12,090 nucleotides of DNA from an uncultured Alphaproteobacteria bacterium (lineage in GTDB: Bacteria; Pseudomonadota; Alphaproteobacteria; Rickettsiales; UBA1997): assembly GCA_903849835.1 (NCBI GenBank), contig CAINKA010000076.1:1-12090 (forward strand). The letters are read 5' to 3'. Under the pieces are notes generated by a model. It was not told the origin of the DNA and searched no databases. It saw nothing but the letters and a program-made list of their open reading frames with translations. The position numbers and the translations under genes were made by a program. Shown piece after piece: positions 1-7,277 of the stretch (its first letter is position 1; the number at the start of each line of letters is the position of its first letter).

Positions 1-18
1 GACAAGCTCAGCATGACA
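1..18. repeat. Partial copy of the dispersed palindromic repeat, cut by the window edge
   Basis: The first 18 bases match, apart from the first base, the right arm of the full element at 4475-4553 (core AAGCTCAGCATGACA). The rest of this copy lies outside the window. It sits 45 bases beyond the glyQ stop codon, so it occupies the space where glyS would normally follow. Two copies in 12 kb suggest a multi-copy dispersed element. This is based on direct string comparison only. Confidence 0.6.
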
Positions 19-62
19 TTAAGGTTTCTTATACTTTTGATTGAACAGAATTGAGGAAAATC

Positions 63-920
63 CTAAATCTTAAATTTTACCAACTCACACGCCGCCTTCA
101 CCAAACCTCGAATTTGATTGATGTAAGAAGCCCGCTCACTCACAGAAATTGCACTTCTTGCATCTAATAAATTTAAAATATGACTAGCTTTGAGAGCTTG
201 CTCGTATGCTGGGATTGGAAGATTTTTCTCTGCCAAAATTTGCGATTGTTGTTTGGCTTCGAGAAAATTTTTAAACAAGTTTTCAATGTTTGAATGCTCC
301 AAAATGAATGCGGAATTTTCGATCTCGCTCTGCTTAAAAACATCGCCGTAGGAAATTTTTTCAGCTCCAGAAAGTCCGTTCCAATTGATGTCAAAAATGC
401 TGTCAACGCCCTGAATATGCATCGCTATGCGCTCAAGTCCGTAAGTAATTTCGCCGGAAATTAAATCGCATTCAATGCCACCAACTTGTTGCATGTAAGT
501 GAATTGTGAAATTTCCATTCCGTTGAACCAAACTTCCCAACCCAAGCCAGACGCGCCGACGGAGGGATTTTCCCAATCATCTTCAACAAAACGAATGTCA
601 TTTGATTTCGTGTTTAAGCCAATCAAATCAAGGCTTTGCAAGTAAAGGTCTTTAATATTTTTTGGCGCTGGTTTTAGCAAAACTTGGAACTGGTAATAAT
701 GGCTGAGGCGATTTGGATTCTGTGCGTAACGCGCATCAGTCGGCCTTCTAGAAGGTTGAACATAAGCAACTTTCCACGGCTTTGGACCAAGAGCGCGAAG
801 AATTGTAGCGGGATGAAGTGTGCCAGCGCCGACCTCAATATCGATTGGTTGTAGGATTGCACAGCCTTGAGAGGACCAGAAATTTTGGAGGTCGAGGATA
901 GTTTGCTGAAAGGATTTCAT
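63..920 (-). CDS. glyQ: Glycyl-tRNA synthetase alpha subunit
   Basis: This is the catalytic alpha chain of the bacterial alpha2-beta2 glycyl-tRNA synthetase, which activates glycine with ATP and charges tRNA-Gly in the cytoplasm. The product has 285 residues, close to the usual 290-300. Diagnostic features are the N-terminal block FQQTILDLQNFWSSQGC (residues 4-20), RPTDARYAQNPNRLSHYYQ (59-77, the motif 2 region of a class II synthetase) and GEITYGLERIAM (156-167, motif 3 region). The start ATG lies 5 bases after the erpA stop, so it is probably co-transcribed as hisE-erpA-glyQ. The beta-subunit gene glyS is not in the window. At least 62 bases carrying a repeat fragment separate the glyQ stop from whatever follows, so glyS is either spaced away or elsewhere. 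The assignment is secure from family motifs. Confidence 0.97.
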   Translation of the reverse strand: MKSFQQTILDLQNFWSSQGCAILQPIDIEVGAGTLHPATILRALGPKPWKVAYVQPSRRPTDARYAQNPNRLSHYYQFQVLLKPAPKNIKDLYLQSLDLIGLNTKSNDIRFVEDDWENPSVGASGLGWEVWFNGMEISQFTYMQQVGGIECDLISGEITYGLERIAMHIQGVDSIFDINWNGLSGAEKISYGDVFKQSEIENSAFILEHSNIENLFKNFLEAKQQSQILAEKNLPIPAYEQALKASHILNLLDARSAISVSERASYINQIRGLVKAACELVKFKI

Positions 921-925
921 AAATC

Positions 926-1261
926 TTAAATACTAAAAGATGAGCCGCAGCCGCAATTTGCCTTGGCATTCGGGTTTGTGACTTTGAAGTAAGAGGAGCC
1001 CAATTCTTTTACGAACTCGATTTCTGCACCGCTTAAAAATGGCAAAGATGTTTCGTCTGTGACGGCTAAAATTTCAGAATTTTCTTCGGCAATTTTTATG
1101 TCACTTTCTAGATGTTTTGAATCCAATTCGAAGATGTATTGAAAGCCGCTACAACCGCCGCCAGAAATCGAAATACGCAAAAATTTTTCACGATTATTTT
1201 CTTTTTTCCTAATCTCGTGAATGCGCTTTAATGCTGAGTTTGAGAGGGTTACCTTGTTCAT
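926..1261 (-). CDS. erpA: A-type iron-sulfur cluster carrier protein (ErpA/IscA family)
   Basis: A small 111-residue protein of the HesB/IscA/ErpA family, which receives Fe-S clusters from the scaffold and passes them to apo-enzymes. The three invariant cysteines are present: Cys37 in GGGCSGFQY and Cys103/Cys105 in the C-terminal CGCGSSF. ErpA is preferred over IscA because the gene is isolated from an isc cluster, but sequence alone does not separate the paralogues firmly. Its ATG overlaps the hisE stop codon in an ATGA arrangement, implying translational coupling to hisE. It ends 5 bases before glyQ. Likely clients visible in this window are [4Fe-4S] PurF and the LeuC partner of LeuD (inference). 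Confidence 0.92.
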   Translation of the reverse strand: MNKVTLSNSALKRIHEIRKKENNREKFLRISISGGGCSGFQYIFELDSKHLESDIKIAEENSEILAVTDETSLPFLSGAEIEFVKELGSSYFKVTNPNAKANCGCGSSFSI

Positions 1262-1578
1262 TTATTTTTTTTGTTGCGGACTGCTAATTCTTTTAAAACT
1301 TCTTCAAATTCAATTTTTTGCGAAGCGAGTAAAACTAAACTGTGATAAAATAAATCTCCGACTTCTCCGACTAAATCTTGACGAGTTTTTTTGCTTGAAT
1401 TTCGATCATTAATGAAGGCTGCTATCACAACTTCCAAAGCTTCTTCCCCAACTTTGCGCGTAATTTTTTCGACACCAGCTTTTGCAAGTTCATAGCTGTA
1501 AGAATTTTTTTCTTTCGCAGCAATTTTTGTTTTTATTGTGGTAAAAAGTTCTTCCAATAAAAATTGATTTTTTGACAT
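1258..1578 (-). CDS. hisE: Phosphoribosyl-ATP pyrophosphatase
   Basis: HisE hydrolyses phosphoribosyl-ATP to phosphoribosyl-AMP and pyrophosphate, the second step of histidine synthesis. The 106-residue product is a stand-alone HisE with the all-alpha MazG-like fold. The metal- and substrate-binding blocks are KVGEEALEVVIAA (residues 42-54) and EVGDLFYHSLVLL (72-84). The length matches single-domain HisE of alphaproteobacteria rather than the fused HisIE of enterobacteria. It is the first gene of the leftward hisE-erpA-glyQ group, and its stop codon overlaps the erpA start by 4 bases. No other his gene is nearby, so it has been separated from the usual hisHAFE cluster. The leader is a run of A and T with no visible Shine-Dalgarno. 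Confidence 0.95.
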   Translation of the reverse strand: MSKNQFLLEELFTTIKTKIAAKEKNSYSYELAKAGVEKITRKVGEEALEVVIAAFINDRNSSKKTRQDLVGEVGDLFYHSLVLLASQKIEFEEVLKELAVRNKKNK

Positions 1579-1624
1579 TTTTTTTAAAATTTTTTTGCAA
1601 AGAAAAAAACTTAAAAGCGCTACC

Positions 1625-1654
1625 AGTCAAATGCAAGCGAGCTTTTTATTGACT
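1625..1654. promoter_or_regulatory. Divergent pair of TTGACT -35-like hexamers between hisE and ndk
   Basis: The 137-base space between the divergent hisE and ndk starts holds TTGACT on the minus strand (1630-1625) facing hisE and TTGACT on the plus strand (1649-1654) facing ndk, 18 bases apart. Alphaproteobacterial sigma-70 promoters depend strongly on a TTGAC -35 element. No convincing -10 hexamer is found at 16-18 bases in either direction (AATGTG lies at 1672-1677 for ndk), so these remain candidates. The flanks 1579-1620 and 1683-1715 are AT-rich tracts with nothing else recognisable. Confidence 0.35.
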
Positions 1655-1715
1655 TTCTTTTGGGTGCTGAAAATGTGCGCGGCCGAAATAATTTTAATTT
1701 AATTTTCAAAAAAAC

Positions 1716-2138
1716 ATGGCCATCGAAACAACATTGTCGATCATCAAACCTGATGCGACACAAAGAAATTTAACCGGAAAAATTAACGCTAAATTTGAAG
1801 ATGCGGGCTTAAAAATTGTCGCACAAAAAAGATTTCAACTCTCAGAAAAAATCGCTGAAGAATTTTACGCAGTTCACCGCGAACGCCCATTTTACAAGGA
1901 TTTGGTGAAGTTTATGATTTCTGGTCCAGTCGTAGTTCAGGTGTTAAAAGGTGAAAATGCCGTGCTAAAAAATCGTGAAATTATGGGCGCAACAAATCCA
2001 GCAAATGCTGATGCAGGAACAATCCGAAAAGAATTCGCTCTTTCAATCGAAGCAAACTCCGTCCACGGTTCCGACAGTTTAGAAAATGCAAAAAACGAAA
2101 TCGCATTTTTCTTCGCTGCTTATGAAATTGTGGAATAG
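1716..2138 (+). CDS. ndk: Nucleoside diphosphate kinase
   Basis: Transfers the gamma-phosphate of ATP to nucleoside diphosphates through a phosphohistidine intermediate, balancing NTP and dNTP pools. The 140-residue length is the norm for bacterial Ndk. The catalytic histidine is His117 in NSVHGSDS, and the N-terminal TLSIIKPDA and the NPANADAGTIRKEF block are canonical. It is the first gene of the rightward group; slt follows after 30 bases on the same strand. The start ATG lies in an A-rich leader without a Shine-Dalgarno sequence. A possible promoter -35 is at 1649-1654. Nothing is unusual in the protein. Confidence 0.98.
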   Translation: MAIETTLSIIKPDATQRNLTGKINAKFEDAGLKIVAQKRFQLSEKIAEEFYAVHRERPFYKDLVKFMISGPVVVQVLKGENAVLKNREIMGATNPANADAGTIRKEFALSIEANSVHGSDSLENAKNEIAFFFAAYEIVE

Positions 2139-2168
2139 GTTCAACTTTAAAAACTCCCATCTCTCAAA

Positions 2169-4466
2169 GTGTCAAAATTCCTTACCGCTGTAAAACCTTG
2201 TGTGGCGCTTATTGCGGTGATTTTTCTTATTTTTAATTTTGCAGCGCGAGCTGAGAATTCGAAAAAATCTTCGACTGCAAAACCTCACTCAAATAAGCAA
2301 AAACACAGCAGTCACACCTCATCAACAAAAAAACGTCCTGTAAAAAAACAGGTCGAAGCAGTTAAAAAGGAAAAGGTAAAAACAGAGTCGAGAGATCCGA
2401 TTATTGATGTTCAAAGCCAAGCGGGCGAAGCGTCGCCAGAGCCAATCGTAAAAATCATTCCTCATCGTAAAATTATCACCGACAAATTATGGCGCGAAAT
2501 AACCGCTGCAGATTTTGAAATCATCGCAAAAGTTGGCGCTGCTTTGGAGAGGCAAAATTACAGCGAAGCCATGAATTTCGTGGCGCAAATTAAGGAAAAA
2601 AATCAAGATTCAAAATCAAAGCCAGATTTTTCCGAAGCACTAAAAGAAATAATTTTGTGGAATAAATTCACCTCGAAACCAAATTCTGAAACCGTTTCCT
2701 TCAGCGATATTTCTCGCTTCGTTAGCGATAATCCATTTTATCCTAACATTTCTGAACTGCGTCGAAACGTTGAGAGAGTAGCGATTGCGAATAACATCCC
2801 TTACCAATCTTCCGAAAAGTATTTTTACTCAAATCCTGCGGGAACTACAGAATCAAAAATTTATTTGCTGCAGTCGAAAATAAATTTTTTGCTTCGCTCA
2901 AAAGAATCTGAAGAGCAAAAAGAAAAAGCGCGAAATGAAATCCAAAATTTAATTTCAAATATTTGGGTGAAGGAAAATTTTTCCGTCGAAGAAGAAAAAA
3001 ACTTTTTGCAAAAATACAAAGATCAAATCACTGAAACTGATCACATTAATCGCATCGATCGATTGCTTTGGGACGGCAAAATCACTGATGCCAACCGCAT
3101 CATGAATTTCGTAAATGATGATCATAAAAAACTTTTTGCCGCAGTAATTGAGCTGCAAGATTCGCCAAAATATATCGATAAAATTATTCTCTCAGTGCCA
3201 CGAAAATTGCGGGCGAATGAGGGATTGTCCTACCGCCGAATTTCCTGGTATAAATCAAAAGACAAGCTCGATGATCTTTTGGATTTGATGCTAGATTTGC
3301 CAAAACAATCGCAGTTTTCAGAAAAATGGTGGAGCTTGCGACGCCTTTATTCTCGCGAGATGATCAAGCAAAAAAATTACAAAGCCGCATTTGTTTTGAT
3401 TGAAAATCACAATCTTCCAAAAACTTCGACAGATTTTTGGGAAGCGGAATGGATGAGTGGCTGGGTTGCTCTGCGTTTCTTAGATGAGCCAAAAATTGCT
3501 TACACGCGTTTCGAAAATCTTTACAGAAATGTTTCTCAGCCCGTCACTCTTTCTCGTGCTGCTTATTGGTTGGGTATGGCTTCAGAGGCGATGAATAAAA
3601 AAGATCAGGCGATTGAATGGTATAAAACTGGATCAAAATATCCGATATTTTTTTACGGACAGCTCTCACTCCACAAGCATCGCATGCTAGATAGTTTGGG
3701 TGCTCAGGATGACATAATTTTGCCGAAAGATCCTGACATTACGGGTCGCGACATGAATAAAGTTTCTGAATCAAAAGCGGCGCAAGTGGCCTATCTTCTT
3801 GCGATTACGGGCGACAAAACAAATGCCGGAAAAATTTTCGAATGGCTAGTTTTGAACTCATCCAGCGAAGGGCAAATTGCGGTTATCATGAAAATCATCA
3901 ATGAACTCGGTGACCGCCAGCTTGATGCAAAACTTTCGCGAATAGCGGCGAAGAAAAATGTTTTTTTTATCAAGGATAAATTTCAAATCGTGAAGGAAGT
4001 TACGAGCGATGAATATGCGCCACTAGTGCATGCAATCATCAAGCAAGAAAGTGGTTTTGCACCGATGGCGCTGAGTCAAGTCGGCGCGATTGGATTCATG
4101 CAATTAATGCCAGGAACGGCAAAGTTGGTAGCCAAAGACATGGGAATTGCTTACGATAAAAACAAACTTGCAACTGACATCAAATACAACGTCCAGCTCG
4201 GTTCACATTACATCAAAAAATTAATCGATCGTTTTGACGGATCGGAAATGTTAGCAATCGCATCCTACAATGCCGGTCCAAATGCTACGCAGCGTTGGAT
4301 CAACGAGTTTTACGATCCTCGCAAAGAAAAAGATTTGGATAAAGTGATCGATTGGATCGAGCTCATCACTTACTCAGAAACGAGAAATTACGTGCAAAGA
4401 ATTATGGAGAATTTGATGGTTTACAAATATCTCATGTCGCGATCGAACTACGACGCTGTTCGGTAA
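2169..4466 (+). CDS. slt: Soluble lytic murein transglycosylase, periplasmic, with SLT catalytic domain
   Basis: Predicted to cleave the glycan strand between MurNAc and GlcNAc, forming 1,6-anhydro-MurNAc, during wall turnover. The 765-residue product starts at a GTG; this start is needed to include the signal peptide (hydrophobic core about residues 8-24, cleavage after the A-R-A at 26-28). A Lys/Ser-rich low-complexity linker covers about 29-75. A long helical, repeat-like middle (about 85-600) resembles the superhelical U domain of Slt70. The SLT domain spans about 612-750, with catalytic Glu627 in IIKQESGF, then AIGFMQLMPGTA and SYNAGP. It is roughly 120 residues longer than E. coli Slt70, partly because of the linker. 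It follows ndk by 30 bases; a 79-base palindromic repeat separates it from purF. The family is secure; the exact subfamily name is less so. Confidence 0.92.
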   Translation: MSKFLTAVKPCVALIAVIFLIFNFAARAENSKKSSTAKPHSNKQKHSSHTSSTKKRPVKKQVEAVKKEKVKTESRDPIIDVQSQAGEASPEPIVKIIPHRKIITDKLWREITAADFEIIAKVGAALERQNYSEAMNFVAQIKEKNQDSKSKPDFSEALKEIILWNKFTSKPNSETVSFSDISRFVSDNPFYPNISELRRNVERVAIANNIPYQSSEKYFYSNPAGTTESKIYLLQSKINFLLRSKESEEQKEKARNEIQNLISNIWVKENFSVEEEKNFLQKYKDQITETDHINRIDRLLWDGKITDANRIMNFVNDDHKKLFAAVIELQDSPKYIDKIILSVPRKLRANEGLSYRRISWYKSKDKLDDLLDLMLDLPKQSQFSEKWWSLRRLYSREMIKQKNYKAAFVLIENHNLPKTSTDFWEAEWMSGWVALRFLDEPKIAYTRFENLYRNVSQPVTLSRAAYWLGMASEAMNKKDQAIEWYKTGSKYPIFFYGQLSLHKHRMLDSLGAQDDIILPKDPDITGRDMNKVSESKAAQVAYLLAITGDKTNAGKIFEWLVLNSSSEGQIAVIMKIINELGDRQLDAKLSRIAAKKNVFFIKDKFQIVKEVTSDEYAPLVHAIIKQESGFAPMALSQVGAIGFMQLMPGTAKLVAKDMGIAYDKNKLATDIKYNVQLGSHYIKKLIDRFDGSEMLAIASYNAGPNATQRWINEFYDPRKEKDLDKVIDWIELITYSETRNYVQRIMENLMVYKYLMSRSNYDAVR

Positions 4467-4474
4467 TAATTTTC

Positions 4475-4553
4475 GGTGTCATGCTGAGCTTATCGAAGTA
4501 TGATTCGAGGCATAGTGCAAAGAATCATGCTTCTACAAGCTCAGCATGACACC
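4475..4553. repeat. Palindromic dispersed repeat, 79 bases, between slt and purF
   Basis: Two 32-base arms (4475-4506 and 4522-4553) are inverted copies with 29 of 32 positions matching, separated by a 15-base loop. The outer core is GGTGTCATGCTGAGCTT. A partial second copy is at 1-18. Transcribed RNA would form a long stable hairpin in the slt-purF spacer. No T-run follows the stem on either strand, so it is not a classic intrinsic terminator. It looks like a REP- or MITE-type element: short, palindromic and without coding capacity. An ATG inside its right arm extends the purF frame upstream, but that is not needed for PurF. Confidence 0.85.
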
Positions 4554-4581
4554 AAAAAATGACAAAATTTTTCTAAACTTT

Positions 4582-6003
4582 ATGCTCGACGAACTTCACG
4601 AAGAATGCGGAATTTTTGGAATCTTCGGATCCCCCGACGCCGCCGTAAACACTGCTCTCGGGCTTCACGCCTTGCAGCATCGCGGACAAGAAGCGGCGGG
4701 AATAATTTCGATGTCGGGCGAGCTTTTTTCGGCGCATTTCGCGGACGGTTTGGTCGCGGATAATTTTACTTCCGCAGAAGTGGTGCAAAAACTCGAAGGC
4801 GATTCGGCGATTGGTCACGTGCGCTATTCCACCGCCGGCAAAAAAACCGCGCGGAATTTTCAGCCAATTTACGCGCAGTTCAGTTTCGGATTTCTGGCCA
4901 TCGCCCACAATGGCAACCTCACCAATGCTGACACGCTGCGCAATCGTCTCATCAAACGCGGCTCGATTTTTCAATCGACGATGGATACCGAAATCATCAT
5001 TCACCTCATTGCGCTCAGTCAAAAAGCGACGCTGCAGGAAAAAATAATCGACGCTACTTCGCAGATCGAAGGCGCATTTTCGCTCGTCATTATTCACAAG
5101 GATGGAATCGTGGCGCTGCGTGATCCGCACGGTGTGCGTCCGCTTTCTCTGGCACGACTTGGTGACGCCTACGTTGTAGCTTCAGAGACTTGCGCCTTCG
5201 ACATTATTGGCGCCAAATTCGAACGCGACATTGCTCACGGCGAGATGATTTTGATCGACAAAAGCGGCGTCAAATCACTGAAGCCTTTCACTCCACAATC
5301 ACCAAAATTTTGCATTTTCGAGTACGTTTATTTCGCCCGTCCTGACAGTGCAGTTGAGGGAAAAAATGTTTACGAAATGCGCAAAAATATCGGCATTGAA
5401 TTGGCGCGCGAATTGAGAATTGACGCTGACGTAATCGTGCCCGTGCCTGACTCTGGCGTGCCGGCGGCGATTGGTTACGCAATGGAATCGAAAATTCCTT
5501 TCGAGCTCGGGATCATTCGCAATCATTACGTCGGCCGCACTTTCATTGAGCCAACTGACCGCATTCGTCACTTCGGCGTCAAGCTCAAACACAATGCCAA
5601 TCTCTCGGTGATCAAAGGCAAGAGGGTGGTTTTGATCGACGACAGCATTGTGCGCGGCACCACTTCGAAAAAAATTGTGCAGCTGATTCGCGACGCGGGA
5701 GCCACCGAAGTTCACATGCTGATTGCTTCGCCGCCAACAATCTCGCCTTGCTTCTACGGCGTCGACACTCCCGACAAAAAACATTTAATTGCGGCGAATA
5801 ATTCCGTCGCAGAAATCGCCAAAATTATTGGCGTCGACACGCTGCACTACATTTCGCTCGACGGCCTTTACCGCGCGATTTTGAAATCAAAACGAAATGA
5901 CGAAAATCCGCAATATTGCGACGCTTGTTTTTCCGACCAATATCCCATTCGCCTCACTGACAAAAACGGTGGAGAAGCGCCGCTTTTTGATTTGATGAAA
6001 TAA
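4582..6003 (+). CDS. purF: Amidophosphoribosyltransferase, [4Fe-4S] type
   Basis: Catalyses the first committed step of purine synthesis: PRPP plus glutamine gives phosphoribosylamine, glutamate and pyrophosphate. The start chosen is ATG 4582, giving 473 residues with an 8-residue propeptide MLDELHEE before the nucleophile Cys9, as in PurF proteins processed to an N-terminal Cys. The in-frame ATG at 4546 lies inside the palindromic repeat. The class II glutaminase domain is N-terminal and the PRPP loop VVLIDDSIVRGTT is at about 349-361. Cys244, Cys390, Cys446 and Cys449 match the spacing of the four Fe-S ligands in Bacillus subtilis PurF (236, 382, 437, 440), so an oxygen-sensitive cluster is expected. 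Much of the gene is clearly more GC-rich than its neighbours. The unknown gene follows after 17 bases. Confidence 0.97.
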   Translation: MLDELHEECGIFGIFGSPDAAVNTALGLHALQHRGQEAAGIISMSGELFSAHFADGLVADNFTSAEVVQKLEGDSAIGHVRYSTAGKKTARNFQPIYAQFSFGFLAIAHNGNLTNADTLRNRLIKRGSIFQSTMDTEIIIHLIALSQKATLQEKIIDATSQIEGAFSLVIIHKDGIVALRDPHGVRPLSLARLGDAYVVASETCAFDIIGAKFERDIAHGEMILIDKSGVKSLKPFTPQSPKFCIFEYVYFARPDSAVEGKNVYEMRKNIGIELARELRIDADVIVPVPDSGVPAAIGYAMESKIPFELGIIRNHYVGRTFIEPTDRIRHFGVKLKHNANLSVIKGKRVVLIDDSIVRGTTSKKIVQLIRDAGATEVHMLIASPPTISPCFYGVDTPDKKHLIAANNSVAEIAKIIGVDTLHYISLDGLYRAILKSKRNDENPQYCDACFSDQYPIRLTDKNGGEAPLFDLMK

Positions 6004-6020
6004 CAAATTCTAAAAAATTT

Positions 6021-6398
6021 ATGAGTAAAAATCGCATGACGATCACAGCTGAATTTGCTGCTATTCAATTGGGCAAAGCGATGGATGACTATGAGAGAGT
6101 AAAAACAGAAGAGGCTCGCGGCGTGTTAAAACCTTTGTTAAAAATGCTAGTCTTTTTGATGAATGAATCCGAACTCAATTCCAGATTACAATTGCCATTG
6201 AGCGTAGCAGAAAACGGTGATGCCATCAGAAAAATTGCTGATGAATTGGAATGTGAAAAAGTTTCGAAGTTTGTTTCTAGCGAAGATTTTAAAATCCGTT
6301 TAGCTAACGCTGGAGGAGATCCATGCATTCCTGCTACGGAGTTAAAAGGTGGAGCTAGCGCTGCTGCTGCTGAAGAAGCGGCGATAATTAGAAAATAA
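6021..6398 (+). CDS. Hypothetical protein, 125 residues, between purF and xseB
   Basis: I do not recognise this protein. It is real by context: it fills the space between purF (17 bases upstream) and xseB (16 bases downstream) on the same strand, with a typical A-rich leader before ATG. No signal peptide or convincing membrane segment is visible; the most hydrophobic stretch, VLKPLLKMLVFLM (about 35-47), is short and reads as an amphipathic helix. Residues about 8-50 look helical, a middle part (about 62-95) mixes charged and hydrophobic residues, and the C-terminus has a Gly/Ala-rich run GGASAAAAEEAA near 109-120. Two cysteines (in ELECEK and DPCIPA) are too far apart for a simple metal site. 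It is probably soluble and cytoplasmic. A longer overlapping open frame exists on the other strand, but operon layout favours this one. Confidence 0.7.
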   Translation: MSKNRMTITAEFAAIQLGKAMDDYERVKTEEARGVLKPLLKMLVFLMNESELNSRLQLPLSVAENGDAIRKIADELECEKVSKFVSSEDFKIRLANAGGDPCIPATELKGGASAAAAEEAAIIRK

Positions 6399-6414
6399 AA
6401 AAATAGTTTTAAAA

Positions 6415-6654
6415 ATGACAAAACCATCCCCAAAAAATTTCGAGAAGAAAATTTCCAAAATGAGTTTTGAATCTGCGATGACTCGACTAGAGGAAATCGT
6501 TGAAATTTTATCTTCGCAAAAAATAAATCTCGACTCGATGATTGAGCTTTACGAAGAAGGAAATTTTTTGCGGGAACATTGCGCTAAAAGGCTGGATGAG
6601 GCGAAGATGAAAGTGGAAATAGTGTCGAAGAAAGAAAAACTTAGTGATGAATAA
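6415..6654 (+). CDS. xseB: Exodeoxyribonuclease VII small subunit
   Basis: The small regulatory subunit that assembles in several copies on the XseA nuclease, which degrades single-stranded DNA from both ends. The 79-residue product carries the family signature: FESAMTRLEEIVEILSS (residues 18-34) followed by LDSMIELYEEGNFLREHC, a two-helix coiled-coil hairpin. The start at 6415 gives a 15-residue basic extension before MSFESA; translation from the internal ATG at 6460 would also give a plausible XseB, so the start is uncertain. xseA is not in the window. It lies 16 bases after the unknown gene and 20 bases before pgsA, so the three are probably co-transcribed. Confidence 0.93.
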   Translation: MTKPSPKNFEKKISKMSFESAMTRLEEIVEILSSQKINLDSMIELYEEGNFLREHCAKRLDEAKMKVEIVSKKEKLSDE

Positions 6655-6674
6655 TTTAATCTAAAATTTCCGAA

Positions 6675-7277
6675 ATGAGTAAAATCCCAAATTTCTTAAC
6701 AACTTTTCGCATCGTCATAATTCCGGTTCTGATTTTATCTTTTTACATTCCGGGAAAAGTTTCTCACATCATTGCGGCGACGCTGTTTGGCCTTGCTGCG
6801 ATCACGGATTATTTCGACGGACATCTTGCTCGCAAATTGAAGGCGCAGTCAAATTTTGGAAAATGTTTAGATCCAATTGCGGATAAGCTTTTGGTGATTG
6901 TGACGATCGTGATGTTGATAAAATTTAATCCGAGCGATCAGCTGATTTTAATTGCAGGCTTGATTATTATTTGCCGTGAAGTGCTGGTATCAGGCCTGCG
7001 CGAGTTTCTCGCCGAATTTCGCGTTTCTGTTCCCGTGAGCAAATTAGCAAAATATAAAACTTTTATACAGATGTTGGCGATTGGTGGATTGCTGCTGGGA
7101 GAGAAGGGCTCGTCTTACGCGGTTTACAGTTGGGTTGGTGGATTTGTTGAAATGGGAACTAAATTTTTATTTGTCGATTTCATCGTTTTTACTTCGAGGC
7201 TGCTTTTTATTTTGGCTGCTGCTTTAACCGTTTTTACAGGCTACGCCTATTTCCGCGCCGGTTTACGAAATATGTAA
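6675..7277 (+). CDS. pgsA: CDP-diacylglycerol--glycerol-3-phosphate 3-phosphatidyltransferase
   Basis: Inner-membrane enzyme that makes phosphatidylglycerophosphate, the committed step to phosphatidylglycerol and cardiolipin. The 200-residue length is typical. The CDP-alcohol phosphatidyltransferase motif is complete: Asp45, Asp48-Gly49, Ala52-Arg53, Gly62, Asp66 and Asp70 at the family spacing. Hydrophobic segments lie near residues 11-25, 31-45, 72-84, 90-100, 128-142 and 165-190, consistent with a multi-pass protein. It is the last gene of the rightward group. Its last 31 bases overlap the 3' end of the convergent dedA-family gene, and no terminator hairpin is visible there. Confidence 0.95.
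   Translation: MSKIPNFLTTFRIVIIPVLILSFYIPGKVSHIIAATLFGLAAITDYFDGHLARKLKAQSNFGKCLDPIADKLLVIVTIVMLIKFNPSDQLILIAGLIIICREVLVSGLREFLAEFRVSVPVSKLAKYKTFIQMLAIGGLLLGEKGSSYAVYSWVGGFVEMGTKFLFVDFIVFTSRLLFILAAALTVFTGYAYFRAGLRNM

Noticed and set aside
64..932. Identical 12-mer TAAATCTTAAAT at the 3' ends of both glyQ (64-75) and erpA (921-932)
   Set aside because: It is a short, very AT-rich string in an AT-rich genome, so chance is likely; no other sign of duplication.
2169..2171. Possibility that slt starts downstream rather than at GTG
   Set aside because: No ATG occurs in frame before the signal peptide and linker; a later start would remove export, which this enzyme needs.
4546..4581. Upstream ATG at 4546 as the purF start, adding 12 residues
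   Set aside because: It lies in the right arm of the palindromic repeat, and ATG 4582 gives the expected short propeptide before Cys9.
4573..5784. Long antisense open frames (185 and 161 codons) opposite purF
   Set aside because: They are shadows of the GC-rich purF codons, are rich in Arg, His and Asn with no family character, and purF is unmistakable.
6089..6433. Open frame of 114 codons on the minus strand opposite the unknown gene
   Set aside because: It would lie against the direction of all its neighbours and overlap xseB; its hydrophobic start reads as the complement of the Ala/Glu-rich tail.
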